NCBI GenBank assembly: GCA_016342325.1
Contig: JAEINR010000007.1
Coordinates: forward strand, 53,017-117,016
Length of the DNA: 64,000 nucleotides
Source: Desulfobacterium sp.
GTDB lineage: Bacteria; Desulfobacterota; Desulfobacteria; Desulfobacterales; Desulfobacteraceae
Direction: 5' to 3'
How positions within the stretch are numbered: position 1 is the stretch's first letter; every line of letters begins with the position of its first letter. The notes below the pieces were generated by a model. The model did not search any database and had not been told where the DNA came from. It saw only the letters and a list, made by a program, of their open reading frames with translations. Position numbers and translations under genes: made by a program. This document shows positions 26,492-36,002 of this stretch, piece by piece.

Positions 26492-28189
26492 TTACAAGCG
26501 GCCCTTTTTTAAGATGGCAACCAGCAGCCATATTCCCATGAACGCCGCGGCAATGAACCCGACAATCCCGATCAGGGAGACCCCGAATACAATGGGGGGC
26601 ACATCTGAGTTGATCACCTGGGCAGAGCCCATTATCAGGGCGGCGATGATGATGGCAAAGGCGATTCGGTTGCTGATCTGATCATAGGTTGCAAGCATCT
26701 GTTCGAGCCCTTCAAGCCGGACGTTTACCCCGATTTTCCCAAGTTTGGCAAGGCGGAGAATCTCCAAAAGATCCGAGGGAAAAAGCCGGGCAAACCGCAA
26801 AGACTCCCTTAAAACCCCCATGACATCCTCGGACACCCTTTTGGCCGAAAGCCGGGATAGTTTTGCAGCCCTCACATAGGGAGCGGCCGTGGCAATCATA
26901 TCAAAGTCGGGGTCAAGGCCCTTGGCCACCCCCTCCACTGCGGCAAAGGCCTTCATCATCAGGAAGAGATCCGGCGGAATTCTCAAGCCGTGGTTTGCCG
27001 CCATATCAAGGATATCGTTGATCACCCGCCCGATGCGTATTTCCTTCAGGGGCTTTTCCAGATGCAACCCGGCAAATTCGGTCATATCCTTTTCAAGGCG
27101 CCCCAGGTCAGGCTCGGTATCATAGTCGGCAAGCTCAAGAAGAAAACGGGCACCAAGCCTCATGTTCTTTGAATGGACACAGTGGATAAGATCCACAAAG
27201 GTCTCCCGGGTCTGCCTTGGCACAAAGCCTGCCATGCCGAAATCCACCGGACAGATCACATTACCGGGAAGGACAAAGAGGTTCCCGGGATGGGGGTCTG
27301 CATGGAAAAAGCCATGATCAAACACCTGTTTCATCACGAACTGGGCCCCGTTTTGGGTGATGGTACGCCGGTCCATGCCCTGGCGGTCGAGTTCCTCCCC
27401 GGCCGAAATCTTCACCCCCCGGATAAACTCCATGGTCAGCACCCGGAGGCTGGATTCATCCTTAAAGAAGCCGGGAATGTGGACGGTACGGTCCGTGGCA
27501 AACTGCCTGGCCATCCGCTCCATGTTGGAGGCCTCAACCGAATAGTCCAGTTCCTTTGAGAGGCTCTTGGCAAACTCCTCCACCATGCGAACCGGCCTGT
27601 GGGGTGCGATCTCCTCCACATGGGTCTCGGCCAGGGTGGCAAGGTGGTGCATGATCTCAAGATCCACCTCGATGAGCTTGCGGATCCCCGGACGCTGGAT
27701 TTTAACCGCAACCTCGCCGACCCCGGCAAGGCCCGCCCGATGAACCTGGCCGATGGAGGCCGATGCAATGGGCGTTCGGTCCATGTATTCAAATATCTCT
27801 TCATGGGAGCGGCCGAATTCAGAAGAGATGATCCCTGCGACCTCGTCAAAGGAGAAGGAAGGAACATTGTCCTGGAGTTTTGCAAGCTCAGTCAAAAGGG
27901 TCACTGGAATGAGATCCGGCCGGGACGAAAGAATCTGGCCGAATTTGATGAAGGTGGGGCCGAGTTCCTCAAAAATCATCCGTATCCGCATGGCCCCGGA
28001 AAGCTTCTCAAACCGATCCCCCCTGTTCCGGGAGATCAGCTTGAGGCCGATCTCGATGTACTGGTCGATGTTCAGGGCATCGATGACATTGCCAAACCCG
28101 TACTTAAAAATGATGGTAAGGATCTGGCGATACCGAAGAAAGTGGCGATACCGTCTGCCAAGGCCCCCTATTTTTCGAATACTGATCAT
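26492..28189 (-). CDS. UbiB/ABC1-family atypical kinase
   Basis: 565 residues of the ABC1/AarF/UbiB family: LGPTFIKFGQILSSRPD (KxGQ motif), ASIGQVHRAGL (Ala-rich nucleotide loop), VAVKIQRPGI with the catalytic Lys, GFFHADPHPGNLF and CPVDFGMAGF. Two C-terminal membrane helices (FAIIIAALIMGSAQV; FGVSLIGIVGFIAAAFMGIWL). Family members help ubiquinone or isoprenoid-lipid metabolism; an anaerobe would use menaquinone, so the exact role is open. The gene is followed upstream by a phasin-like gene 3 bp away. Confidence 0.88.
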   Translation of the reverse strand: MISIRKIGGLGRRYRHFLRYRQILTIIFKYGFGNVIDALNIDQYIEIGLKLISRNRGDRFEKLSGAMRIRMIFEELGPTFIKFGQILSSRPDLIPVTLLTELAKLQDNVPSFSFDEVAGIISSEFGRSHEEIFEYMDRTPIASASIGQVHRAGLAGVGEVAVKIQRPGIRKLIEVDLEIMHHLATLAETHVEEIAPHRPVRMVEEFAKSLSKELDYSVEASNMERMARQFATDRTVHIPGFFKDESSLRVLTMEFIRGVKISAGEELDRQGMDRRTITQNGAQFVMKQVFDHGFFHADPHPGNLFVLPGNVICPVDFGMAGFVPRQTRETFVDLIHCVHSKNMRLGARFLLELADYDTEPDLGRLEKDMTEFAGLHLEKPLKEIRIGRVINDILDMAANHGLRIPPDLFLMMKAFAAVEGVAKGLDPDFDMIATAAPYVRAAKLSRLSAKRVSEDVMGVLRESLRFARLFPSDLLEILRLAKLGKIGVNVRLEGLEQMLATYDQISNRIAFAIIIAALIMGSAQVINSDVPPIVFGVSLIGIVGFIAAAFMGIWLLVAILKKGRL

Positions 28190-28192
28190 CCC

Positions 28193-28504
28193 CTAATCGT
28201 CGGTCTTCATGTCGGCGAGCATGGCCTTGATCCCGCGGATCTCTTCCTTGAGCTCCTTGATCTCCGAACTTCTTGGGATATCGGCCTTTTCAAGGATTTT
28301 TTCCACGGTTGATTCCACCTTTTTGTCGAGCTTTGCCCGGGCATCATCATAATTTTCCATGAGATCCTCCATAAATTTTTTGCCCTCTTTCTGGTCCATC
28401 TTGCCCTGGTCTGCAAACTCTTTGGCCAGCTCTTCGATCTCTTTTTTGGACCTCAGGGCCAGGCCCACACCGGTCAAAAGACTCTTTTTCATGTACTCTA
28501 ACAT
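28193..28504 (-). CDS. Phasin-like coiled-coil protein
   Basis: 103 residues from ATG 28504, with AAGGAGG eight bases upstream. It begins MLEYMKKSLLTGVGLALRSK and is otherwise helical with a charged heptad-like stretch (ELAKEFADQGKMDQKEGKK, VESTVEKILEKADIP) and a C-terminal IKELKEEIRGIKAML coiled coil. It looks like the short polyhydroxyalkanoate granule-associated/phasin-like family that sits beside UbiB genes. It likely coats lipid or membrane surfaces; no direct proof. Confidence 0.65.
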   Translation of the reverse strand: MLEYMKKSLLTGVGLALRSKKEIEELAKEFADQGKMDQKEGKKFMEDLMENYDDARAKLDKKVESTVEKILEKADIPRSSEIKELKEEIRGIKAMLADMKTDD

Positions 28505-28599
28505 GGTTCGGTTCCTCCTTGAATTTAGAAAACAGTAACGGAACACGGGAGCAGTGGGTCCCGGGGAATAGCCCCTGCCCACTGCTCAATTATACCTAT

Positions 28600-30447
28600 C
28601 TATTTTGATCCAAAGGATGCCTCGGGCATCTCCTCTACGCTGGTATCTCCCTCGACAATGGCATCCATTTTTGCAAGGGCCGACGGAAGCAGGGTGTTGA
28701 TGAAGAACTGTGCCGTCCTTATCTGACCGGCATAATAGGCGGCATCCTTGTTGGTGGCCGCCTTTGCAGCCACGGTTTCCCAGTCAAGGCTACCCGCTTT
28801 TTTGGCAAGCTTGGGAGCCGCCACCGATGCCCGCCAGAGAAGCATCCACGCCATGGCCACATCCCCTGTGACCTCAAGAAAAGGATGGGCAAAGGAGTAG
28901 GCGTTCAACACATCCTTGGATTTTGCCCGCTCACCGATCACCTTTGCCGTACTGACAAGGCGGTCAACCGCCTTCTCAACCCGATCGGTAATGGCGGTCA
29001 GCCCGTCGACCTCCCTTGCCCTGACGATCACGGCCCGGATCTCCTCTATAAAATCGGTAAAGAGCTTGCCACCCTTCATGGCAAGCTTTCTTCCCAGCAA
29101 GTCCATGGCCTGGATCCCGTTGGTGCCCTCGTAGATCATATAGATTCTTGAATCCCTCATGAGTTGCTCAACGGGAAACTCCTTGATATACCCGTAGCCG
29201 CCAAAAACCTGTACGCCGTGGCTGCACACCTCAAGGGCGCGATCCGTGACATAGCCCTTGACAAGGGGGGTCAACAGCTCAACCATGTCGGCGTACTTTT
29301 CCCGCTCCCCAGGATCATCCGTGGTGGCGGCGATGTCCGAGCACTTTCCGTTGAAGTAAATCAGGCTTCTCATGCCCTCGACCCAGGCCTTCATATTCAA
29401 CAGCTGGCGCCTCACATCCGGGTGCTCGATGATGGCGCAGTCCTTGGCGTCCGGATCCCTTGACTTGAGAAGATTCCTTCCCTGGACCCTTGTCCTGGCA
29501 TAATCAAGGGCATACATGTAAGAAGCCGTGGAAACGGCAAAGCCCTGGAGCCCGACAAAGGCACGGGCCTCGTTCATCATCTTGAACATGGCGGGCATGC
29601 CCTTGTTCTCCTCTCCAAGCAGGGTACCGATGCTCTCGCCCTTTTCTCCAAGGGAGAGGGTACAGGTGGCATTGCCGTGGATCCCCATCTTCTCTTCAAT
29701 GCCCGTACACACCACGTTATTAAACTTACCCAGGCTGCCGTCCCCATTGACATGGTACTTTGGAACGAGAAAGAGGGAGATGCCCCGGGTTCCCGCAGGC
29801 GCCCCTTCGATCCGGGCAAGCACAGGATGGATGATGTTCTCCGCAAGGTCGTGCTCCCCTGCCGAGATGAATATTTTGGTTCCGGTGATGGAGTAAGTTC
29901 CGTCATCGTTTTTCCTGGCCGTTGACGTCAGCGCTCCCACATCGGAACCCGCCTCGGCCTCGGTGAGAAGCATTGTCCCGCCCCACTCACCGGAAAACAT
30001 CTTTTCCTGGTAGAGCTTTTTCTGCTCATCGGTACCAAACGACTCCACCAGGGTTGCCGCACCGTGGGTCATGCCGCTGTAGAGCATGAACGCCGGGTTG
30101 GCGCCAATGAGATATTCGTTGGCAGCAAGTCCCACAAGCTTGGGCATCCCCTGGCCGCCGACCGCAGGATCGTCGGTCATGGCAAGCCATTCTCCCTCTT
30201 TATATAGTTCCCAGGCCCGGTGAAAGCACTTTGGAACAGTTACCTTTCCGTTATCAAAGATACATCCCTCTTCGTCCCCTGGCTGCTGGGTCGGCAGAAT
30301 CTCCTTGACTGCCAGATTCCTCGCCTCTGAAACAATGAGATCAACCGTCTTTTTATTGAACTCGGCAAAGGTCTCGTGGTCCACCAGCCCAAGCTGTTCA
30401 TGCAGAACAAAATCAATATCTCTCCGATCTGAAATTAGCTGTGCCAT
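28600..30447 (-). CDS. Acyl-CoA dehydrogenase, long (FadE/DmdC-type)
   Basis: 615 residues, longer than typical ~380-residue short-chain types because of an N-terminal extension and a C-terminal domain. FAD/substrate motifs are LLTEAEAGSDVGALTS and GTKIFISAGEHD; the catalytic base is the Glu of MIYEGTNGIQAMDLLGRKL; the C-terminal part (MDAIVEGDTSVEEMPEASF) matches the extension seen in DmdC-like enzymes. It oxidises an acyl-CoA, probably passing electrons to ETF. The gene is divergent from the hydantoinase-like operon across a 300-bp region with a FadR-like operator. Confidence 0.85.
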   Translation of the reverse strand: MAQLISDRRDIDFVLHEQLGLVDHETFAEFNKKTVDLIVSEARNLAVKEILPTQQPGDEEGCIFDNGKVTVPKCFHRAWELYKEGEWLAMTDDPAVGGQGMPKLVGLAANEYLIGANPAFMLYSGMTHGAATLVESFGTDEQKKLYQEKMFSGEWGGTMLLTEAEAGSDVGALTSTARKNDDGTYSITGTKIFISAGEHDLAENIIHPVLARIEGAPAGTRGISLFLVPKYHVNGDGSLGKFNNVVCTGIEEKMGIHGNATCTLSLGEKGESIGTLLGEENKGMPAMFKMMNEARAFVGLQGFAVSTASYMYALDYARTRVQGRNLLKSRDPDAKDCAIIEHPDVRRQLLNMKAWVEGMRSLIYFNGKCSDIAATTDDPGEREKYADMVELLTPLVKGYVTDRALEVCSHGVQVFGGYGYIKEFPVEQLMRDSRIYMIYEGTNGIQAMDLLGRKLAMKGGKLFTDFIEEIRAVIVRAREVDGLTAITDRVEKAVDRLVSTAKVIGERAKSKDVLNAYSFAHPFLEVTGDVAMAWMLLWRASVAAPKLAKKAGSLDWETVAAKAATNKDAAYYAGQIRTAQFFINTLLPSALAKMDAIVEGDTSVEEMPEASFGSK

Positions 30448-30747
30448 AATCGTAATTTCCCCTTATCCCTATCTATTGAGTTAATGGTTTCATATAGGAC
30501 TCTAATCTTCCTAAGGCAATACAAGATGAAAGTCAACACGGGAGCAGAAGATTTAATCTTTGCCCAGGGGGGCCAAACCGCGCTTTCTCCCTCAAACCCC
30601 CTCCCAGGGCCGATGATGAAAAAATCTGATTGACATCTATTTTTTTTTCTGGTTAGGTCAAAAATTAAGCTCAATATTTAATAGCTATTCATTTACACAA
30701 TTGAATGGCTATTCATTGACACACAATCGTTAATTTTAGGAGATCCC
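30448..30747. other. Divergent intergenic region, acyl-CoA dehydrogenase / hydantoinase-like operon
   Basis: 300 bp. A plus-strand TTGACA at 30631 followed by 17 bp and TTAGGT is a weak promoter candidate. The dominant feature is an operator-like pair at 30681-30725. No gene is apparent. Confidence 0.5.
30681..30725. promoter_or_regulatory. Operator-like palindrome and partial direct repeat
   Basis: TTGAATGGCTATTCATTGAC (30701-30720) has inverted arms TGAAT and ATTCA, close to the TGAATG...CATTCA operators bound by TetR-family fatty-acid regulators such as Bacillus FadR. A second partial copy, GCTATTCATTTACAC, starts at 30684. Location beside an acyl-CoA dehydrogenase gene fits. Confidence 0.5.
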
Positions 30748-32463
30748 ATGCTAATCGGACTTGACGTTGGCGGAACCCACACGGATGCAGTTCTCCTGAG
30801 TAAAAAGGGCCTCAAACGAAAAATCAAGGTGTTGACCGACCCATCGGATCTGTTCAACACCGTCCTTTCCGGCCTGGATCTTCTCCTTGACAACATCGAC
30901 CCCCTGGACGTCAAACGCATTGTTCTAAGCACCACCCTTACCACCAATGCTGTTGTTCAACAGCGGATCGATCCCGTTGGAATCATCGTAAGTTCAGGCC
31001 CCGGCATCGACCCCAGGCTATTTCGCACCGGCAATCACTACTTTCCCGTGGCCGGATCCATCGACCACAGGGGCAGGGAAAGAAGTCCTGTAGACCCGGC
31101 CGAGATTCGGACCATAGCCAAGATTCTCAAGAAAGAAGGAATCAAGCACGTGGGAGTCATTGGAAAGTTCTCGCCTAGGAATCCCTGCCACGAGCTTCAG
31201 ATCCAGGCGCTCCTGGCAAAGGATTTCAGCAAAATTTTTCTAGGCCACCACGTCTCCGGCAACCTCAACTTTCCGAGGAGAATTGCCACGGTCCACCTCA
31301 ACACAGCGGTTTACAGCATGCACAAAAAGTTTTTCCATGCCGTGAAGCGCTCCCTTGAGCAGCAGGGAATCAAGGCGCCCATCCAAATTCTAAAGGCGGA
31401 CGGCGGCACCATGAACCTTGAATCCTCCATGGATTTTCCGGGCCAGACCATTCTCTCGGGCCCTGCCGCGAGTGTCATGGGCGCCATCGGCTATGCCCCC
31501 AAGGACCAGGATGTACTGGTGCTGGATATCGGGGGCACCACAACGGATATCGCCATCCTGGTAAAGCAGGCCCCCCTCCTGGAACCCGTGGGCATCGGCA
31601 GGGGGATATACAAAAGCCTGATCCGATCCCTTAAGACCTACTCCAAGGGACTGGGGGGGGACAGCCATGTCAGGGTGGAGAACGGCGCCATCACCATCGG
31701 CCCGGACCGATCCGGACCTGCCATGGCCTTTGGCGGGTTACACCCTACCCCCACCGACGCCATGGTCGTCCTCGGCCTCATGGAGGCCGAAAATAAAGAA
31801 TCCTCCCTTGGGGGCATGGCAGACATTGCAGACAAACTCGGCACGACACCCCTCAAGGCCGCCCAAACTATTTTCCAGACCGCCTGCGCAAGAATCGTTG
31901 AGGAGGCGATCAAGATAGTGGACCGTATCAACCGGAAACCCGTCTATACCGTCCATGAGTTTCTGGAGGGATATCGCATCCAGCCCCGGAAAATTCTTCT
32001 CCTGGGAGGACCGGCCCCCTATTTTGCCAATGAAATAGAGCGCCAGTCCGGCATTGAAACCCAGGCGGTTCCGGCATGCTCGGTGGCCAACGCCATTGGC
32101 GCCGCCCTTGCCCGGACCACCTGTGAAGTATCCCTCCTGGCAGATACGGAACTTGGCATTGTTGCGGCACCGGAAGAGGATTTCAAGGAACCCATCTCAA
32201 AGAGCTATACTGAGGAGGATGTAATCGAACGCGCCTACGCCCTGCTCAGCGAGAAAGCCCTGAAATCGGGTTCATCCCCGGACGATCTCGAGGTGGAGGT
32301 GATCGAATTCCAAAAATTCAATATCGTCCGTAAGTTTTCAACCCAGGGGAAAATATTCAGGGCCAAACTCCAGGTAAAGCCCGGTCTTATCAAGGGCTAT
32401 GACCAGGTCTACACCCAACTGAACAAAAACAATGATGGTACACCATCGGGGGCAGAATGCTGA
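30748..32463 (+). CDS. Hydantoinase A/oxoprolinase family protein
   Basis: 571 residues. The N-terminus MLIGLDVGGTHTDAVLLS and VLSTTLTTNAVVQQRIDP are the Hydant_A_N nucleotide-binding start; ILSGPAASVMGAIG, VLDIGGTTTDIAIL and KILLLGGPAPYFANEIE mark the actin-like ATPase fold. Enzymes of this family open hydantoin, oxoproline or related lactam rings with ATP, or carboxylate acetone; this one lacks the partner HyuB subunit in the window, so the substrate is not predictable. It overlaps the next gene by seven bases. Confidence 0.8.
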   Translation: MLIGLDVGGTHTDAVLLSKKGLKRKIKVLTDPSDLFNTVLSGLDLLLDNIDPLDVKRIVLSTTLTTNAVVQQRIDPVGIIVSSGPGIDPRLFRTGNHYFPVAGSIDHRGRERSPVDPAEIRTIAKILKKEGIKHVGVIGKFSPRNPCHELQIQALLAKDFSKIFLGHHVSGNLNFPRRIATVHLNTAVYSMHKKFFHAVKRSLEQQGIKAPIQILKADGGTMNLESSMDFPGQTILSGPAASVMGAIGYAPKDQDVLVLDIGGTTTDIAILVKQAPLLEPVGIGRGIYKSLIRSLKTYSKGLGGDSHVRVENGAITIGPDRSGPAMAFGGLHPTPTDAMVVLGLMEAENKESSLGGMADIADKLGTTPLKAAQTIFQTACARIVEEAIKIVDRINRKPVYTVHEFLEGYRIQPRKILLLGGPAPYFANEIERQSGIETQAVPACSVANAIGAALARTTCEVSLLADTELGIVAAPEEDFKEPISKSYTEEDVIERAYALLSEKALKSGSSPDDLEVEVIEFQKFNIVRKFSTQGKIFRAKLQVKPGLIKGYDQVYTQLNKNNDGTPSGAEC

Positions 32464-33773
32464 AAGCGTCAAAAAAAACAGGCCTTGTCTTTTTTCCGGC
32501 ATTTGACTGGGCCATAGACCCGACCCATCCGGAACGGGAAGAGCGTCTCCTCTACACCCAGGACCAGGTCATGGAAGAGGGGATCTTCGACATCAACGGT
32601 ATCGAAGAGTACAAGCCCGACCTGGTCACGGCCGAAGATATCCAGCGGGTTCACTTCTGCGTTCCGGACGAGGCCGCCATCACCACCCAGTCCCACCTCA
32701 TCAGTGCCGGCGGAGCCAAGGCCATTGCCAGGGCCGTGATGGAAAAAGAGATCCAGCGGGGATTTGCCCTGATCCGTCCACCGGGCCACCACGCCATGCG
32801 GGTCGCCCATGGCGGCAGGGGGTTCTGCCACATCAACATGGAAGCGATCATGGTGGAATACCTGAGGCAGGAGCACGGGGTCAAAAGGGTGGCCATTGTG
32901 GATACGGACTGCCACCACGGGGACGGCACCAACGACATCTACTGGCACGATCCCGACACCCTGTTCATCAGCCTGCACCAGGACGGACGGACCCTTTATC
33001 CGGGAACCGGTTTCACCCATGAGCTGGGAGGCCCCAATGCAAAAGGCACCAACCTCAACATCCCCCTCCCCCCCGGCACCTCCACCGAAGGGTACCTATA
33101 TGTGATCAACAACACGGTGCTGCCCATCCTCGAAGAGTTCAAGCCCGACCTCATCATCAACTCGGCCGGACAGGACAACCACTACACCGACCCCTTGACA
33201 AACATGAAGTTTTCCGCCCAGGGCTATGCCGAGATGACCCGGCTCCTGAAGCCGGACATTGCGGTTCTCGAGGGGGGGTATGCCATTGAGGGCGCCCTGC
33301 CCTATGTCAACCTCGGTATCATCCTGGCGTTGGCTGACATGGACTTCTCGTCCGTGGTTGAACCCGATTACGACCCCGTACGCCTTGAACAGACCTCCCA
33401 TGTAACCGACAAGATCAAGCGCACCTCGGATGTCATCAACCGGTACTGGAGCCAGCGCAAGGAGCTCAGGGCCAAGGCCGGCACCCACGGGGAGATCCAG
33501 CAGAGAAACCGGGAGATCTTCTACGACACCGACAACATCTTTGAGCGGCAAAAAGAGAAAATCCGAATATGCAGGGATTGCGGCGGTGCCTTTGAAATCG
33601 ACTCCCAGGCCTCCACGGGCAACCATGTTCTCTGTGTCCACATCCCGTTAAACGCCTGCCAGGACTGCATCGATGCCGGGCACGCCATGTTCAGAAACGC
33701 CGACATGGACCGTTACAACCGAGCCTTTCTCCAGGACCAAACCCAGGACCACTACACCATCAAACAGAGCTGA
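32457..33773 (+). CDS. Histone-deacetylase-like amidohydrolase with C-terminal zinc ribbon
   Basis: 438 residues. The arginase/deacetylase fold is visible as ALIRPPGHHAMRV, FCHINMEA, IVDTDCHHGDGTNDIYW, INSAGQDNHYTDPL and LEGGYA; the zinc ligands Asp, His and Asp are kept. The last ~80 residues contain CRDCGGAF and NACQDCIDAGH, a small zinc ribbon not usual in AcuC or acetylpolyamine amidohydrolases. It likely removes an acyl group from an amine or lysine. It is coupled to the hydantoinase-like gene and followed by the EpmA-like gene. Confidence 0.85.
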   Translation: MLKASKKTGLVFFPAFDWAIDPTHPEREERLLYTQDQVMEEGIFDINGIEEYKPDLVTAEDIQRVHFCVPDEAAITTQSHLISAGGAKAIARAVMEKEIQRGFALIRPPGHHAMRVAHGGRGFCHINMEAIMVEYLRQEHGVKRVAIVDTDCHHGDGTNDIYWHDPDTLFISLHQDGRTLYPGTGFTHELGGPNAKGTNLNIPLPPGTSTEGYLYVINNTVLPILEEFKPDLIINSAGQDNHYTDPLTNMKFSAQGYAEMTRLLKPDIAVLEGGYAIEGALPYVNLGIILALADMDFSSVVEPDYDPVRLEQTSHVTDKIKRTSDVINRYWSQRKELRAKAGTHGEIQQRNREIFYDTDNIFERQKEKIRICRDCGGAFEIDSQASTGNHVLCVHIPLNACQDCIDAGHAMFRNADMDRYNRAFLQDQTQDHYTIKQS

Positions 33774-33789
33774 GACCTTTTGCTTTCCC

Positions 33790-34695
33790 ATGAAAAACCC
33801 TAAAGACCAACTTACCGAACGGGCCCGGGTCATCCAGGCCCTTCGCAGCTTTTTCATTCAAGACAACTATCTTGAGGTAGAAACCCCCATACGGATACCC
33901 GCCCCGGCACCCGAGGCCCACATCGACTCGTTTGAGTCGGAAGCATGGTTTCTCCAATCCTCCCCGGAGCTTGCCATGAAACGCCTTATGACCAGGGGCC
34001 ATGACCGGATTTTCCAGATCTGCAAATGCTTTCGAAAGGAGGAACGGGGGGACCGCCACCTGACGGAACTCACCATGCTGGAGTGGTATACTGCCGGCCA
34101 CACCTACCGCAACCTCATGGAACAATGCGCCCTCCTGGTCCGTCACGTGGCCAAAGAAACCGGTTCCGGAAATAGCTTAACCTACATGGGGGAGACCATC
34201 GACCTTTGTTCTCCATGGCAAATACTCACTGTAGGGGAGGCCTTTGCCCGATATACCGACACCACCCTTGAAAAGGCTGTTTCCGACCAGAGCTTTGACG
34301 AGCGCATGGCCTTTGAGATCGAGCCCAGCCTTGGCCGGGGGAAACCCACCTGCATCATGGACTATCCGGCGTCCATGGCAGCACTTTCACGGCTGAAACC
34401 CGAAGATCCGCGCTTTTCAGAGCGGTTTGAGTTCTACATCGCAGGCATGGAGCTTGCCAACGGCTTTTCCGAGCTGAACGACCCGGTGGAACAGAGAAAA
34501 CGGTTTGAAGCTGAGGCTGAAATCCGCGCAAGGAAAGGAAAACCCACCACGCCCATGCCCGAACCCTTTCTCAGGGATCTTGGCTCCATGCCGAATACAG
34601 CAGGGATCGCCCTTGGGGTGGACAGGCTCGTCATGCTCTTCACCGACTCCCCCTCCATTGACGATGTTGTTGCCTTTACCCCGGAAGCGTTGTAA
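33790..34695 (+). CDS. epmA: EpmA/GenX-like elongation factor P beta-lysyltransferase
   Basis: 301 residues from ATG 33790 (MKNPKDQLTERARVIQAL). It is a class II lysyl-tRNA-synthetase catalytic core without the N-terminal anticodon domain: LEVETPIRIPAPAPEAHID (motif 1), FQICKCFRKEERGDRHLTE (motif 2) and ALGVDRLVMLF (motif 3). EpmA attaches beta-lysine to EF-P. No epmB or efp is nearby. A longer frame (to 33673) overlaps the previous gene. Confidence 0.88.
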   Translation: MKNPKDQLTERARVIQALRSFFIQDNYLEVETPIRIPAPAPEAHIDSFESEAWFLQSSPELAMKRLMTRGHDRIFQICKCFRKEERGDRHLTELTMLEWYTAGHTYRNLMEQCALLVRHVAKETGSGNSLTYMGETIDLCSPWQILTVGEAFARYTDTTLEKAVSDQSFDERMAFEIEPSLGRGKPTCIMDYPASMAALSRLKPEDPRFSERFEFYIAGMELANGFSELNDPVEQRKRFEAEAEIRARKGKPTTPMPEPFLRDLGSMPNTAGIALGVDRLVMLFTDSPSIDDVVAFTPEAL

Positions 34696-34726
34696 AAAGA
34701 AATAAACAAAACCATAAGGAAAATTA

Positions 34727-35455
34727 ATGATAAAAATAGAAAACCTGCATAAAAATTTTGGAGCCATTGAGGTGTTGAAGGGCGTAGATCTTGAGATTCA
34801 CCAGGGGGAGGTCGTGGTCATCATCGGGCCCAGCGGATCCGGAAAAAGCACTCTGTTACGCTGCATCAACAAGCTTGAAACAATCACCTCGGGAAAAATC
34901 ACGGTGGACAACTATGACCTCTACGATGCCGCCACCGACATCAACATGATCCGCACCGAAGCGGGCATGGTGTTTCAGCAGTTCAACCTGTTTCCCCACA
35001 TGACGGTGCTGAAGAATATCACCCTGGGACCCGTGAAGGTGAGAAACATGAGCCAGGCCGATGCCGACAGCCTCGGACTGAAGCTGCTGGACAAGGTGGG
35101 GCTGAAGGACCGGGCAAACAACTATCCGGATCAGCTCTCAGGCGGCCAGAAGCAGCGGGTGGCCATCGCCCGTTCCCTGGCCCTGCAACCAAAGGTGATG
35201 CTCTTTGACGAACCCACCAGTGCCCTTGATCCGGAACTGATCGGCGAGGTGTTGGATGTGATGAAACAGCTTGTAAAGGACGGCATGACCATGGTGGTCG
35301 TGACCCATGAGATGGGCTTTGCAAAGGAGGTGGCCGACAGGGTGATTTTCATCGACGAGGGAAAGATAATGGAGGATAACAATCCTGAAGCATTTTTCTC
35401 CAATCCGAAAAACGAACGGCTCAAGGATTTCATCGGCAAGGTGATCGGCCACTGA
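34727..35455 (+). CDS. Amino-acid-type ABC transporter ATPase (GlnQ-like), orphan
   Basis: 242 residues: Walker [17 protein letters not shown]-loop [13 protein letters not shown], signature LSGGQKQRV, Walker [15 protein letters not shown] and [20 protein letters not shown], all typical of polar amino-acid importers. No permease or binding protein is adjacent, so it either serves a transporter elsewhere or has a different role in the upstream operon. It ends 24 bp before a dispersed repeat. Confidence 0.88.
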   Translation: MIKIENLHKNFGAIEVLKGVDLEIHQGEVVVIIGPSGSGKSTLLRCINKLETITSGKITVDNYDLYDAATDINMIRTEAGMVFQQFNLFPHMTVLKNITLGPVKVRNMSQADADSLGLKLLDKVGLKDRANNYPDQLSGGQKQRVAIARSLALQPKVMLFDEPTSALDPELIGEVLDVMKQLVKDGMTMVVVTHEMGFAKEVADRVIFIDEGKIMEDNNPEAFFSNPKNERLKDFIGKVIGH

Positions 35456-35478
35456 TTATCCGGCACATACCCTCTTAA

Positions 35479-35552
35479 CCTGGACAAGCCAGGGCCAAAG
35501 AGGGTCTCTAATTCCCTTGCCGAAACTACACGAAGACCAGGGAGAAAAACCT
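35479..35552 (+). repeat. Dispersed ~76-bp intergenic repeat, copy B
   Basis: Begins with a perfect small hairpin, CCTGG-ACAAG-CCAGG (35479-35493), then TCTCTAATTCCCTTGCCGAA, and ends GGAGAAAAACCTA. Lies in the convergent gap between the orphan ATPase gene and the DUF134 gene. Confidence 0.75.
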
Positions 35553-35964
35553 AGGTGCTCTGGCGGTCAATATCAGGACTGTCGCAGGAGGGGCATCCCT
35601 TGGGCCGTCCGGTTCCCGGAGCCTCTGACCACTTGTGGCCGCAAGCGCCACAGCCGAACAATCGCTCGGTGATGACCATCTCGTAGTGACCACCCTGGAC
35701 ACTGATCGCCTTTCCGTTGATGATGGCGTCCGCCACTGTCTTTCTGGCGTTTCTTAATATTCTTCCAAAGGTGGCCCTGGACACGCCCATCTCCTGGCCG
35801 CCCTGCTCATGGGAGAGCCCTTCAAGATCGGCCAGACGTATGGCCTCCCGTTCGTCCACGGTGAGGCACACCTCCAACAGGTCAAACATGGGAATGCCCC
35901 TTGGCTTGAAATAACTGACTTCAGGTTTATATCCCACTCGTCTGCTTATTAACGGTCTGACCAT
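35551..35964 (-). CDS. DUF134-family DNA-binding protein
   Basis: 137 residues. MVRPLISRRVGYKPEVSYFK starts the DUF134 signature; LTVDEREAIRLADLEGLS and EMGVSRATFGRILRNAR form a sigma-region-4-like helix-turn-helix; CGACGHKW and CPSCDS make a C-terminal zinc ribbon. The target is unknown. The gene lies beside sat, but nothing in the sequence ties it to sulfate regulation. Confidence 0.85.
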   Translation of the reverse strand: MVRPLISRRVGYKPEVSYFKPRGIPMFDLLEVCLTVDEREAIRLADLEGLSHEQGGQEMGVSRATFGRILRNARKTVADAIINGKAISVQGGHYEMVITERLFGCGACGHKWSEAPGTGRPKGCPSCDSPDIDRQST

Positions 35965-36002
35965 TTCAACTTTCCAACTATTTTTTAAAGATTATTCCTA
36001 GG

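Noticed and set aside
26492-28312. 237-codon plus-strand frame antisense to UbiB
   Set aside because: Shadow frame with no motifs.
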